The notes below the pieces were generated by a model that saw nothing but the letters and a program-made list of their open reading frames with translations, was not told the origin of the DNA and searched no databases. Of a DNA stretch of 7,255 bases, positions 1-5,255 are shown in pieces. Numbering within the stretch: the first letter of the stretch is position 1; the number at the start of each line of letters is the position of its first letter. A program made the translations under genes and the position numbers. Source of the DNA: Dehalococcoidia bacterium (GTDB lineage Bacteria; Chloroflexota; Dehalococcoidia; Dehalococcoidales; DAOWLH01); assembly GCA_030638985.1 (NCBI GenBank), contig DAOWDO010000055.1, positions 1 through 7,255 of the forward strand, in the 5' to 3' direction.

Positions 1-14
1 TGCTTTAGCCCGCT

Positions 15-1316
15 GTGAAGAGCAACGTAACCGGCAAAACCGGCTTTGTCACTGCCGACTACTTCAAGATTACCATCTTGTTTTTTGCCCTCACTGCTCT
101 GTCGCAGGCCATGCATGGCCTCATCCTGCCCATCAGGGTGCTGGACTTCGTCGCCGAACCGCAGAAGAACACCTACCTGGGGCTGCTTACCTTTACCGGG
201 CTTATACTGGCCATGCTCCTCCAGCCGATAATCAGCGCCATCAGCGACCGCGCCGGCTTCCGCTGGGGGCGCCGGCGGCCCTTCATCCTCTTTGGCATCC
301 TGGTAACAGTCCTGTTTCTGCCCGGCATTAGCCTCGCCGGCAGCTACGCTGTCCTTTTTCTCAGCTACCTCATGCTGCAATTCGGCAGCAACATAGCACA
401 AGGTCCGCTACAGGCCTTCATCCCGGAAAAAGTGCCTAACGCCAAGCGGGGACGGGCCTCAGGAGTCAAGGGGTTGATGGAGGTTTTAGGCGGCGTTTCT
501 TTAATCTACTTCATCGCCAGGTTCATGGATAACTACGCTGCCGGTGAGGGCAGCCTGTGGCTGTGGCTGCCAATAATAATACTGGGCATGCTGCTTCTGG
601 CCTTCATGATAGCCACTGTCGTGCTGGTCAAGGAAACACCGGGGCTGGCAGCACCCAAGGTATCACTGCTGGCATCGCTATATCGCCCCTTTAAGCTCAA
701 CCTTAAGACCGACCGCCCATTTCTCTGGTTTCTGGCCTCGCGGCTGCTCTTCTTTATGTCCCTGGCCACCATCCAGCAGTTCGCCCTGTACTACTTAAGT
801 GATGTCATCGGAGTCAGCAACCCGGCCGAGGCCACCGCTCAGTTTTCAATACTGGCCGTGGTCGGTATGCTGGCCATCGTCTATCCCGCCGGACGCCTCT
901 CAGACAGGATTGGCCGAAAACCGGTCGGCATGGCCGCTGCATTTATCGGCGCCACAGGATTTTTGATAATAATCCTGTCCCAGAGCTACACGGCGATACT
1001 GATTGCCGCCGGTCTTTTAGGGATAGCTTTAGGCGCCTTTATCAGCACCAACTGGGCTTTAGCTACAGACCTAGTGGCCAAGGGACAGGAAGCCAGGTAC
1101 CTGGCGCTGGCCAATGTAGCTACAGCCGGCGGTGCCGCCCTGGCCCGCCTGATGGGGCCGGTAATAGACTACTTTAACAACTCGGTTAGCGCCGGGCTGG
1201 GCTATCAGGTGATGCTTTTTACCTGCCTCGGCTTTATTTCGCTGGGCGGCCTGCTTCTACTAAAGGTCAGGCGTCCGCCTATCCCAGAAAGTTCAGCAGC
1301 GCCTCCCATCCCATAG
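15..1316 (+). CDS. MFS transporter, SLC45/GPH-like, 12 membrane segments
   Basis: Probable secondary transporter of the major facilitator superfamily in the cytoplasmic membrane; the substrate cannot be read from the sequence. The 433-residue product has about twelve hydrophobic segments in two halves, with a basic central loop around residues 206-235. The classic motif A between segments 2 and 3 is seen as S77-D-R-x-G-F-x-W-G-R-R-R-P-F90. The triple-Arg plus Pro-Phe form is typical of SLC45/sucrose-carrier and GPH-like members. A second copy, D297-R-x-G-R-K302, lies between segments 8 and 9. The start is GTG: an in-frame TAG at 6-8 rules out anything further left in the window, and the next in-frame ATG (111) would remove the first membrane segment. 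No convincing ribosome site is visible in the 14 upstream bases. The last 12 codons and the stop overlap the 3' end of the convergent VTT gene. The MFS call is firm; sugar or other substrate is open. Confidence 0.9.
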   Translation: MKSNVTGKTGFVTADYFKITILFFALTALSQAMHGLILPIRVLDFVAEPQKNTYLGLLTFTGLILAMLLQPIISAISDRAGFRWGRRRPFILFGILVTVLFLPGISLAGSYAVLFLSYLMLQFGSNIAQGPLQAFIPEKVPNAKRGRASGVKGLMEVLGGVSLIYFIARFMDNYAAGEGSLWLWLPIIILGMLLLAFMIATVVLVKETPGLAAPKVSLLASLYRPFKLNLKTDRPFLWFLASRLLFFMSLATIQQFALYYLSDVIGVSNPAEATAQFSILAVVGMLAIVYPAGRLSDRIGRKPVGMAAAFIGATGFLIIILSQSYTAILIAAGLLGIALGAFISTNWALATDLVAKGQEARYLALANVATAGGAALARLMGPVIDYFNNSVSAGLGYQVMLFTCLGFISLGGLLLLKVRRPPIPESSAAPPIP

Positions 1317-1878
1317 CTCCGGCCCAGGCAATAACCAGATACAATATACTTCTACCGAGCCAGGTGGCGATGAAGAACTTCCAGAAAGGAAAGCGCAGGG
1401 CGCCGGCAGCCAGGCCAACAATATCAAAGACAATCGGTGCCGCCGATAGCAGAAATATGGTCAGGGCACCCCATTTTTTCACCCACTTTTCCAGGCGGTA
1501 GTACACCTGGCGTCGGGATATAATCTCCCGGCCGCTGTAGCCGGCAGCGTATCCGGTTATCTCACCGATAGCCGCCCCCAGCCCACCAATCAGTCCGACA
1601 AGGGTGGCCGAAGGCAGCACCCCCCCCAGGGCAGCTATTATGACGAAATTACCCGCCGGGAGAACCAGGGTGGCATTCAGGATGATGCTGATAACAAAAA
1701 CACCCAGGTAGCCGAACTGCTTGAACTCTTCAAGCTTCTCCGGATGGGTACGGTAAAGGGAAAGAATAACGACAACGATGGCCACTATGAAAAGTAAGAC
1801 CAGCACGGGGATGACTCGCTGCCTGAACCAGCTACCTTTCCCCACCCCGGTCGGCTTGTCATTGGTCGTTTCGTTCAC
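1279..1878 (-). CDS. VTT (DedA/SNARE-associated type) membrane protein
   Basis: Integral membrane protein of the VTT/DedA superfamily, of which some members act in lipid or undecaprenyl-phosphate flipping and membrane homeostasis; the job of this one is unknown. The 199-residue product has a basic cytoplasmic N-terminus (residues 1-21), a membrane segment at about 22-42, and the VTT core at about 55-185. Visible family signatures are a re-entrant loop with P74-A-G, the E106-x-x-G-Y110 motif, and a second-half P148-x-x-F-D152-x-x-G-x-x-A-G159 motif. Having Phe-Asp where classical DedA proteins have Arg places it nearer the YqaA-like branch. The start is taken as GTG at 1876-1878; there is no good Shine-Dalgarno, but an extended -10 lies directly before it. 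A GTG at codon 12 (1843-1845) is an alternative. The reading frame contains a run of eight G at codons 84-87. It ends inside the convergent transporter gene. Confidence 0.88.
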   Translation of the reverse strand: MNETTNDKPTGVGKGSWFRQRVIPVLVLLFIVAIVVVILSLYRTHPEKLEEFKQFGYLGVFVISIILNATLVLPAGNFVIIAALGGVLPSATLVGLIGGLGAAIGEITGYAAGYSGREIISRRQVYYRLEKWVKKWGALTIFLLSAAPIVFDIVGLAAGALRFPFWKFFIATWLGRSILYLVIAWAGAMGWEALLNFLG

Positions 1879-1885
1879 GCCGCTT

Positions 1886-1894
1886 ATTGTAACA
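1886..1894 (-). promoter_or_regulatory. Extended -10 promoter of the VTT gene, possibly leaderless
   Basis: Read on the minus strand this is TGT-TACAAT: an extended -10 TGn followed by a hexamer matching TATAAT at five of six positions. No recognisable -35 box lies 16-18 bases upstream, as is common for extended -10 promoters. Only seven bases (1879-1885) separate the hexamer from the GTG at 1878, so transcription would be expected to begin at or next to the start codon. The match is seen directly; promoter activity is inferred. Confidence 0.5.
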
Positions 1895-1930
1895 CAACAG
1901 CGAAAAGCACGGCAGCCACGCCTGAGCCCA

Positions 1931-1960
1931 TTGTAAAACCACCCTACCCCCTGCTATACT
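1931..1960 (+). promoter_or_regulatory. Sigma-70-type promoter of tRNA-Glu
   Basis: The -35 is TTGTAA (1931-1936; four of six matches to TTGACA). The spacer is 18 bases, and the -10 is TATACT (1955-1960; five of six matches to TATAAT), preceded by a TGC extended -10 (1952-1954). The expected start of transcription is near 1967, only about three bases before the mature tRNA 5' end at 1970, so the 5' leader would be minimal. Confidence 0.7.
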
Positions 1961-1969
1961 TCACCTGCT

Positions 1970-2045
1970 GCCCCCATCGTCTAGAGGCCCAGGACACCGG
2001 CCTTTCAAGCCGGCAACAGCGATTCGAATTCGCTTGGGGGCGCCA
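1970..2045 (+). tRNA. tRNA-Glu (anticodon TTC), CCA encoded
   Basis: Complete cloverleaf of 73 nt plus an encoded CCA. The acceptor arm is GCCCCCA (1970-1976) pairing with TGGGGGC (2035-2041), and the discriminator base is G2042. The D arm is GTC/GAC with the GTCTAGAGG...AGGAC layout characteristic of glutamate tRNAs. The anticodon stem is CCGGC (1997-2001) with GCCGG (2009-2013), around loop CTTTCAA (2002-2008), giving anticodon TTC at 2004-2006. The variable loop has four bases (2014-2017). The T arm is AGCGA (2018-2022) with TCGCT (2030-2034) around loop TTCGAAT (2023-2029). CCA is at 2043-2045. All four stems are perfectly paired apart from usual D-arm features, so the gene looks functional. 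It reads GAA and, with modified U34, GAG codons. Confidence 0.97.
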
Positions 2046-2081
2046 TTTTTTTGTGGCTAAATTCAGGGTTTTGGCCTTTAT
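2046..2081 (+). terminator. Possible terminator of the tRNA-Glu transcript
   Basis: Seven T residues (2046-2052) follow the encoded CCA directly, so the strong acceptor/T-arm helix plus a U-tract could stop transcription. A second weak hairpin follows: GGCTAAA (2055-2061) can pair with TTTGGCC (2070-2076) over seven pairs, one of them G-U, around an eight-base loop, with TTTAT behind it. Neither is a textbook strong terminator. On the minus strand the hairpin would be followed by A residues, so it does not suit the GNAT gene. Confidence 0.35.
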
Positions 2082-2136
2082 GTCCGAGTATTTGCTTAAA
2101 TTTCGTGTTCACTTCTTGCCCTCTTTTGTTTATATC

Positions 2137-2775
2137 CTATTTGCTGACGTGCTCGTTCTCTCTTAGCATTACCCAGAGTTTAATCTTGGTCTCCGGAACA
2201 TTAAACTCATCAATTACCTTAAAGCCAAAGTGCTGATACATGGATACATTCTTTTCAGTTTCAGTTTCAAGGTAGCAGGGCACACCCATTTCGTCTGTCC
2301 TGACAAGCATCCCCCTTAGCAATTTGCTGGCATATCCTTTACCCTGATAATGCGGGTCTACCCCCAACAGTATGAGATACCAATGGTCAAAAGGTGCTAG
2401 CTCTTTCCGCTTCTTATCAAGGTGCTTGGACAAATCATCTATCCTCCGTCCAGCTTCTCGCCCCATCTTAAGCCCTGGCCAAATAGTTCCAGACAATAAC
2501 ATTCCCCGAAAAGACATTGACGCTTTGTCTCTTGGCAGCCAGACAGCTGCACCTTCCAGTTGGTTTGATGTAGCATAGGCTTCGCCATATCGCATACCAT
2601 AGCGAAGAGGCGCCTCATATGCATATGGCAGTTTTACTTCCCTCTCCAAAGCATCAGGGTACATATACGAGCTGATGGGATTATCGTTAAAAGCCCACGC
2701 CAACATTTGTGACACTGGTTTTATATGAACTTTTTGTAACCTGATGATATCGGCTTGTCTTCCCAAAGGTTTCAT
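2137..2775 (-). CDS. GNAT-family N-acetyltransferase
   Basis: Acyl-CoA-dependent acetyltransferase of the GNAT superfamily; the acceptor is unknown and could be a small molecule, antibiotic or protein. The 212-residue product has an N-terminal recognition part (about 12-80, with LAWAFNDNP and a GAAVWLP strand) and a long helical insert (about 85-130). The acetyl-CoA motif A follows: L137-G-V-D-P-x-Y-Q144-G-K-G147-Y-A, the expected Q-x-x-G-x-A. Motif B lies at about 168-185 (YLET...N...Y...FGF), typical of the YLET/GF subgroup. The start ATG at 2773-2775 has only a weak purine-rich ribosome site (GAAAGAGAT) about eight bases upstream. The gene lies on the same strand as, and 43 bp downstream of, the HIT gene, so co-transcription is possible. 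Its DNA is visibly AT-richer than both neighbours (about 43% GC in four 60-base lines counted, against 55-68% in lines of the HIT and radical SAM genes), which suggests transfer. Confidence 0.9.
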   Translation of the reverse strand: MKPLGRQADIIRLQKVHIKPVSQMLAWAFNDNPISSYMYPDALEREVKLPYAYEAPLRYGMRYGEAYATSNQLEGAAVWLPRDKASMSFRGMLLSGTIWPGLKMGREAGRRIDDLSKHLDKKRKELAPFDHWYLILLGVDPHYQGKGYASKLLRGMLVRTDEMGVPCYLETETEKNVSMYQHFGFKVIDEFNVPETKIKLWVMLRENEHVSK

Positions 2776-2818
2776 TTCTTATCTCTTTCGGGTCTTCTTT
2801 TCCCGGTATAGTTTAAGT

Positions 2819-3295
2819 CTAGAACTTGCCTGCCAGTGTCTTGTAGGTCTCGGCGAGGGCTTCGTTTATCACCCTGGTGTCACCGATGACCGGCATGAAG
2901 TTGGTGTCCCCCGCCCAGCGGGGCACGACGTGGCTGTGCAGGTGCTTATCGATGCCGGCGCCGGCGACCCGCCCCAGGTTCATGCCGATGTTAAGGCCGG
3001 CCGGCTGGAATACCTGCTTCAGCACGGCCGCGCTGCGGCTGACCATCTCGAAGTGCTCGTGGAGCTCGTCTGCGGTCAGTTTCTCCAGGTCGGCCACGTG
3101 GCGGTAGGGGGCTACCATCAGGTGGCCGGAATTGTAGGGGTAGGCGTTCAGCATAATAAAGTTCTTCTTACCCCGATAAAGAATATAGCTGGCGGCGTCG
3201 TCATCCTGAGCCGGCTTCTGGCAGAGAATGCAGCCTTCTTCTTTTGTCGCCTTCTTGATGTATTCGACACGCCACGGCGCCCAGAGGTTTTTCAT
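2819..3295 (-). CDS. HIT-family nucleotide hydrolase/phosphorylase
   Basis: Histidine-triad protein that probably hydrolyses or phosphorolyses a dinucleoside polyphosphate such as Ap4A, or an AMP conjugate, in the cytoplasm. The triad H118-L-H120-S-H122-V-V-P-R-W is intact, and H120 would be the usual nucleophile. Upstream is the conserved N102-I-G-x-N-x-G-x-x-A-G-A-G nucleotide-binding stretch. The N-terminus W5-A-P-W-R-x-E-Y with the pair C22-x-x-C25 marks the bacterial Ap4A-phosphorylase-like branch with a probable zinc site. I chose the ATG at 3293-3295 (158 residues). A GGAGG Shine-Dalgarno at 3301-3305 sits five bases upstream, and the family typically begins just before LWAPWR. The longer frame from TTG at 3305-3307 would use the Shine-Dalgarno itself as codons and is unlikely. 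It is driven by a strong promoter shared back-to-back with the radical SAM gene, and the GNAT gene follows 43 bp downstream. Confidence 0.93.
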   Translation of the reverse strand: MKNLWAPWRVEYIKKATKEEGCILCQKPAQDDDAASYILYRGKKNFIMLNAYPYNSGHLMVAPYRHVADLEKLTADELHEHFEMVSRSAAVLKQVFQPAGLNIGMNLGRVAGAGIDKHLHSHVVPRWAGDTNFMPVIGDTRVINEALAETYKTLAGKF

Positions 3296-3316
3296 CTGCC
3301 CCTCCAATTTAGTGTC

Positions 3317-3345
3317 ATTCTAGCCGCCGCTACTGAGGCTGTCAA
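3317..3345 (-). promoter_or_regulatory. Sigma-70-type promoter of the HIT gene
   Basis: On the minus strand this reads TTGACA (3340-3345, exact -35 consensus), a 17-base spacer, and TAGAAT (3317-3322, five of six -10 matches). The expected start is near 3310, giving a leader of only about 15 bases that consists mostly of the GGAGGGG ribosome site (3299-3305). The near-consensus elements and ideal spacing make this the best promoter in the window. It probably also supplies some transcription to the GNAT gene. Confidence 0.8.
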
Positions 3346-3364
3346 AAGGGAAAGACGACCCCGT

Positions 3365-3394
3365 TTGCCACCGGGAGTGCCCGGCGCCTATAAT
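3365..3394 (+). promoter_or_regulatory. Sigma-70-type promoter of the radical SAM gene
   Basis: The -35 is TTGCCA (3365-3370, five of six), the spacer is 18 bases, and the -10 is TATAAT (3389-3394, exact). Transcription should begin near 3401, where TGGAGG (3401-3406) forms the Shine-Dalgarno seven bases before the TTG start at 3414. The spacer contains a perfect 5-bp inverted repeat, CCGGG-AGTG-CCCGG (3371-3384), which could be an operator half-site pair. The -35 boxes of this promoter and the HIT promoter lie 19 bases apart, facing away from each other. Confidence 0.75.
3371..3384. repeat. Inverted repeat in the radical SAM promoter spacer
   Basis: CCGGG and CCCGG form perfect 5-bp arms around a 4-base AGTG centre, located exactly between the -35 and -10 elements. 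Position makes it a candidate repressor or activator site, but the arms are short, GC-only and could arise by chance in GC-rich DNA. Confidence 0.35.
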
Positions 3395-3413
3395 TAGGCC
3401 TGGAGGCAACGCT

Positions 3414-5246
3414 TTGACCTACCCCGATAGTATCCTATCCAGGGTTACCAGGCCCGCCCGCTACACCGGCGGCGAGTGGAACAGCATTACCAAGGACTGG
3501 CAGAAGACAGACATCAAGGTCGCCCTGAGCTACCCCGATGTCTACGAAATCGGCATGTCCAATATCGCCCTGCCCATCCTCTACGAGATGCTCAACCGCC
3601 AGCCCGATGTTCTGGCGGAGAGGGTCTTTGCCCCCTGGCCGGATTTAGCCGCCGTTATAAAAGAGGCCGACATCCCCCTGCTCAGCCTGGAGAGCGGCCG
3701 GCCGCTCGGCGAATTTGACATCATCGGCTTTTCGCTGGGCTACGAGCTTACCTACACCAATGTGCTGGAGATGCTGCACCTGGCGCGGATACCGGTGCTG
3801 GCCGGTGAGAGGGATGACTCGCACCCGGTTATCATCGCCGGCGGTAGCTGCGCCCTCAACCCGGAGCCGATGGCCGATTTCATCGACCTCTTCGTCATCG
3901 GGGAAGCCGAGGAGCTGCTGCCGCAATTGATTGATTGTTTCCGCCACTGGAAAAGGCAGGGGGCGACCAGAAAAGAGCTGCTTGGCCGAGTGGCCTCGCT
4001 GCCCGGCATCTATGTCCCCGGTCTGTATCAGGCGGAATACGAGCCTGACGGCCTTTTCAGAAGCCTGACTCCCACCGCCGAGGCCAGTGCTAAAATCGAG
4101 CGGCAGATAGTAGCCAAGCTGCCACCGCCGGTAACCAGCCCGGTGATACCCTACATCGAGGTCATCCACGACCGGGGAGCTATAGAAATCAGCCGGGGCT
4201 GCACCCGGGGCTGCCGTTTCTGCAACGCCGGTATGATATACCGGCCGTTAAGGCAGCGGCCGCAGCAGGAGGTTATCACCGCCGTGGATGACCTCGTCAG
4301 CAACTGCGGCTACGACGAGGTGTCTCTGGTTTCACTGAGCACCAGCGACTACTGCGGCATTGACCTGCTGGTTGCCAGCATCGCCCGGCGCTACAGCAAA
4401 AAGAACCTGACAGTATCACTACCCAGTCTGCGCCTCAACCGTGACTCGGTAAAGCTGGTGGAATCCCTACCGACTCGCCGGAAGACCGGGCTCACCTTTG
4501 CCCCCGAGGCCGCCAGCCAGCGGTTGCAGAGGGTCATTAACAAAAACACCACCGAAGAGGAGCTTATGGAAACGGCCGCCGCCGCCTTTGAGCGGGGCTG
4601 GACCAATCTCAAGCTCTACTTCATGCTCGGGCTACCCACGGAAACAGGAGATGATGTCGCCAGTATCATCCAGCTGGTAGATAAGGTACAGGCACTGGGC
4701 AGGACCGCCCCGGGCAAAAGGCCACACATAAGGGTCAGCCTGTCCAGTTTCGTGCCCAAGGCGCACACGCCGTTCCAGTGGGTGGGCCAGGATGACGAGC
4801 TGGAGCTAAATAATAAGCATCAAATCCTGAGGCAGGGACTGAGGCGCAAGGGGGTCAGGCTTTCCTGGCAGGACCCAAGGGCCAGCCTGCTTGAGGCGGC
4901 GCTTTCCCGGGGAGACCGGCGACTTGGCCGGGTCATCCACCGTGCCTGGCAGATGGGGGCCAGCTTTGACGGCTGGAGCGAGCGCTTCAACTATGAGACC
5001 TGGCTGCGTGCCTTTGAAGAGTCCGGCATAGAACCCGGCTTCTATGCCCAGAGGCAGCGCTCAACCGAAGAGCCCCTGCCTTGGGGCCATATTGATACCG
5101 GCATATCGCCAGATTACTTAAAGCGGGAATACCAGCTTGCCCTGGAAGGTAAGGAGACCGCCGACTGCCACTATCAGGAGTGCAGCGCCTGCGGCCTTCA
5201 GAAACGCCGGCCGGAGTGCCACCAGAAACAGGCTGCCTCCGGCTAG
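3414..5246 (+). CDS. TIGR03960-type B12-binding-like radical SAM protein
   Basis: Radical S-adenosylmethionine enzyme of unknown reaction. An N-terminal Rossmann part (about 34-180) resembles the B12-binding domain, with P41-D-V-Y-E-I-G-M-S and a later G143-G-S/E163-A-E stretch. The canonical D-x-H-x-x-G reads D42-x-Y44-x-x-G47, so the cobalamin-ligating His is absent, as I recall for this family. The radical SAM domain (about 250-460) carries the 4Fe-4S motif C263-x3-C267-x2-C270. It also has the family signatures SLVSLST (304-310), LTFAPEA (360-366), INKNTTEEEL (375-384), KLYFMLGLPTE (400-410) and FVPKAHTPFQW (446-456). The C-terminus has a Cys-rich tail (C585, C590, C593, C602) that could bind a metal or a second cluster. 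The start is TTG with a strong GGAGG seven bases before it. The usual partner, a DUF2344 (TIGR03936) protein encoded directly downstream or fused, is not present; gyrA converges 9 bp away. The family call is confident, the function is not known. Confidence 0.93.
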   Translation: MTYPDSILSRVTRPARYTGGEWNSITKDWQKTDIKVALSYPDVYEIGMSNIALPILYEMLNRQPDVLAERVFAPWPDLAAVIKEADIPLLSLESGRPLGEFDIIGFSLGYELTYTNVLEMLHLARIPVLAGERDDSHPVIIAGGSCALNPEPMADFIDLFVIGEAEELLPQLIDCFRHWKRQGATRKELLGRVASLPGIYVPGLYQAEYEPDGLFRSLTPTAEASAKIERQIVAKLPPPVTSPVIPYIEVIHDRGAIEISRGCTRGCRFCNAGMIYRPLRQRPQQEVITAVDDLVSNCGYDEVSLVSLSTSDYCGIDLLVASIARRYSKKNLTVSLPSLRLNRDSVKLVESLPTRRKTGLTFAPEAASQRLQRVINKNTTEEELMETAAAAFERGWTNLKLYFMLGLPTETGDDVASIIQLVDKVQALGRTAPGKRPHIRVSLSSFVPKAHTPFQWVGQDDELELNNKHQILRQGLRRKGVRLSWQDPRASLLEAALSRGDRRLGRVIHRAWQMGASFDGWSERFNYETWLRAFEESGIEPGFYAQRQRSTEEPLPWGHIDTGISPDYLKREYQLALEGKETADCHYQECSACGLQKRRPECHQKQAASG

Positions 5247-5249
5247 CCG
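5240..5249. repeat. 10-bp palindrome across the radical SAM stop codon
   Basis: CGGCTAGCCG is a perfect palindrome containing the TAG stop (5244-5246) and reaching into the 9-bp gap before the gyrA stop. It has no loop and no T-tract on either side, so it is not a normal intrinsic terminator. It may be chance. Confidence 0.3.
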
Positions 5250-5255
5250 ACGAAC

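Noticed and set aside
1..8. End of an upstream gene at the left edge
   Set aside because: A TAG at 6-8 could be a stop of a preceding gene, but eight bases are too few to support any call.
2776..2818. Promoter or terminator between HIT and GNAT
   Set aside because: A TATACC and a 4-bp CGGG/CCCG pairing exist on the minus strand, but there is no -35 at proper spacing and the stem is too weak to support a call.
2046..2818. Integrative element with att sites at the tRNA-Glu 3' end
   Set aside because: No integrase and no second copy of the tRNA 3' sequence seen; only the base composition and location point this way.
2744..3397. 217-codon open frame on the plus strand across the HIT gene
   Set aside because: It is exactly antisense to the HIT gene, runs through both its promoter region and the GNAT start, and has no recognisable domain. 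The intact HIT motif and promoter on the other strand explain the sequence.
3645..4169. 174-codon minus-strand frame inside the radical SAM gene
   Set aside because: Shadow in GC-rich coding DNA; the plus-strand protein is clearly conserved over the same stretch.
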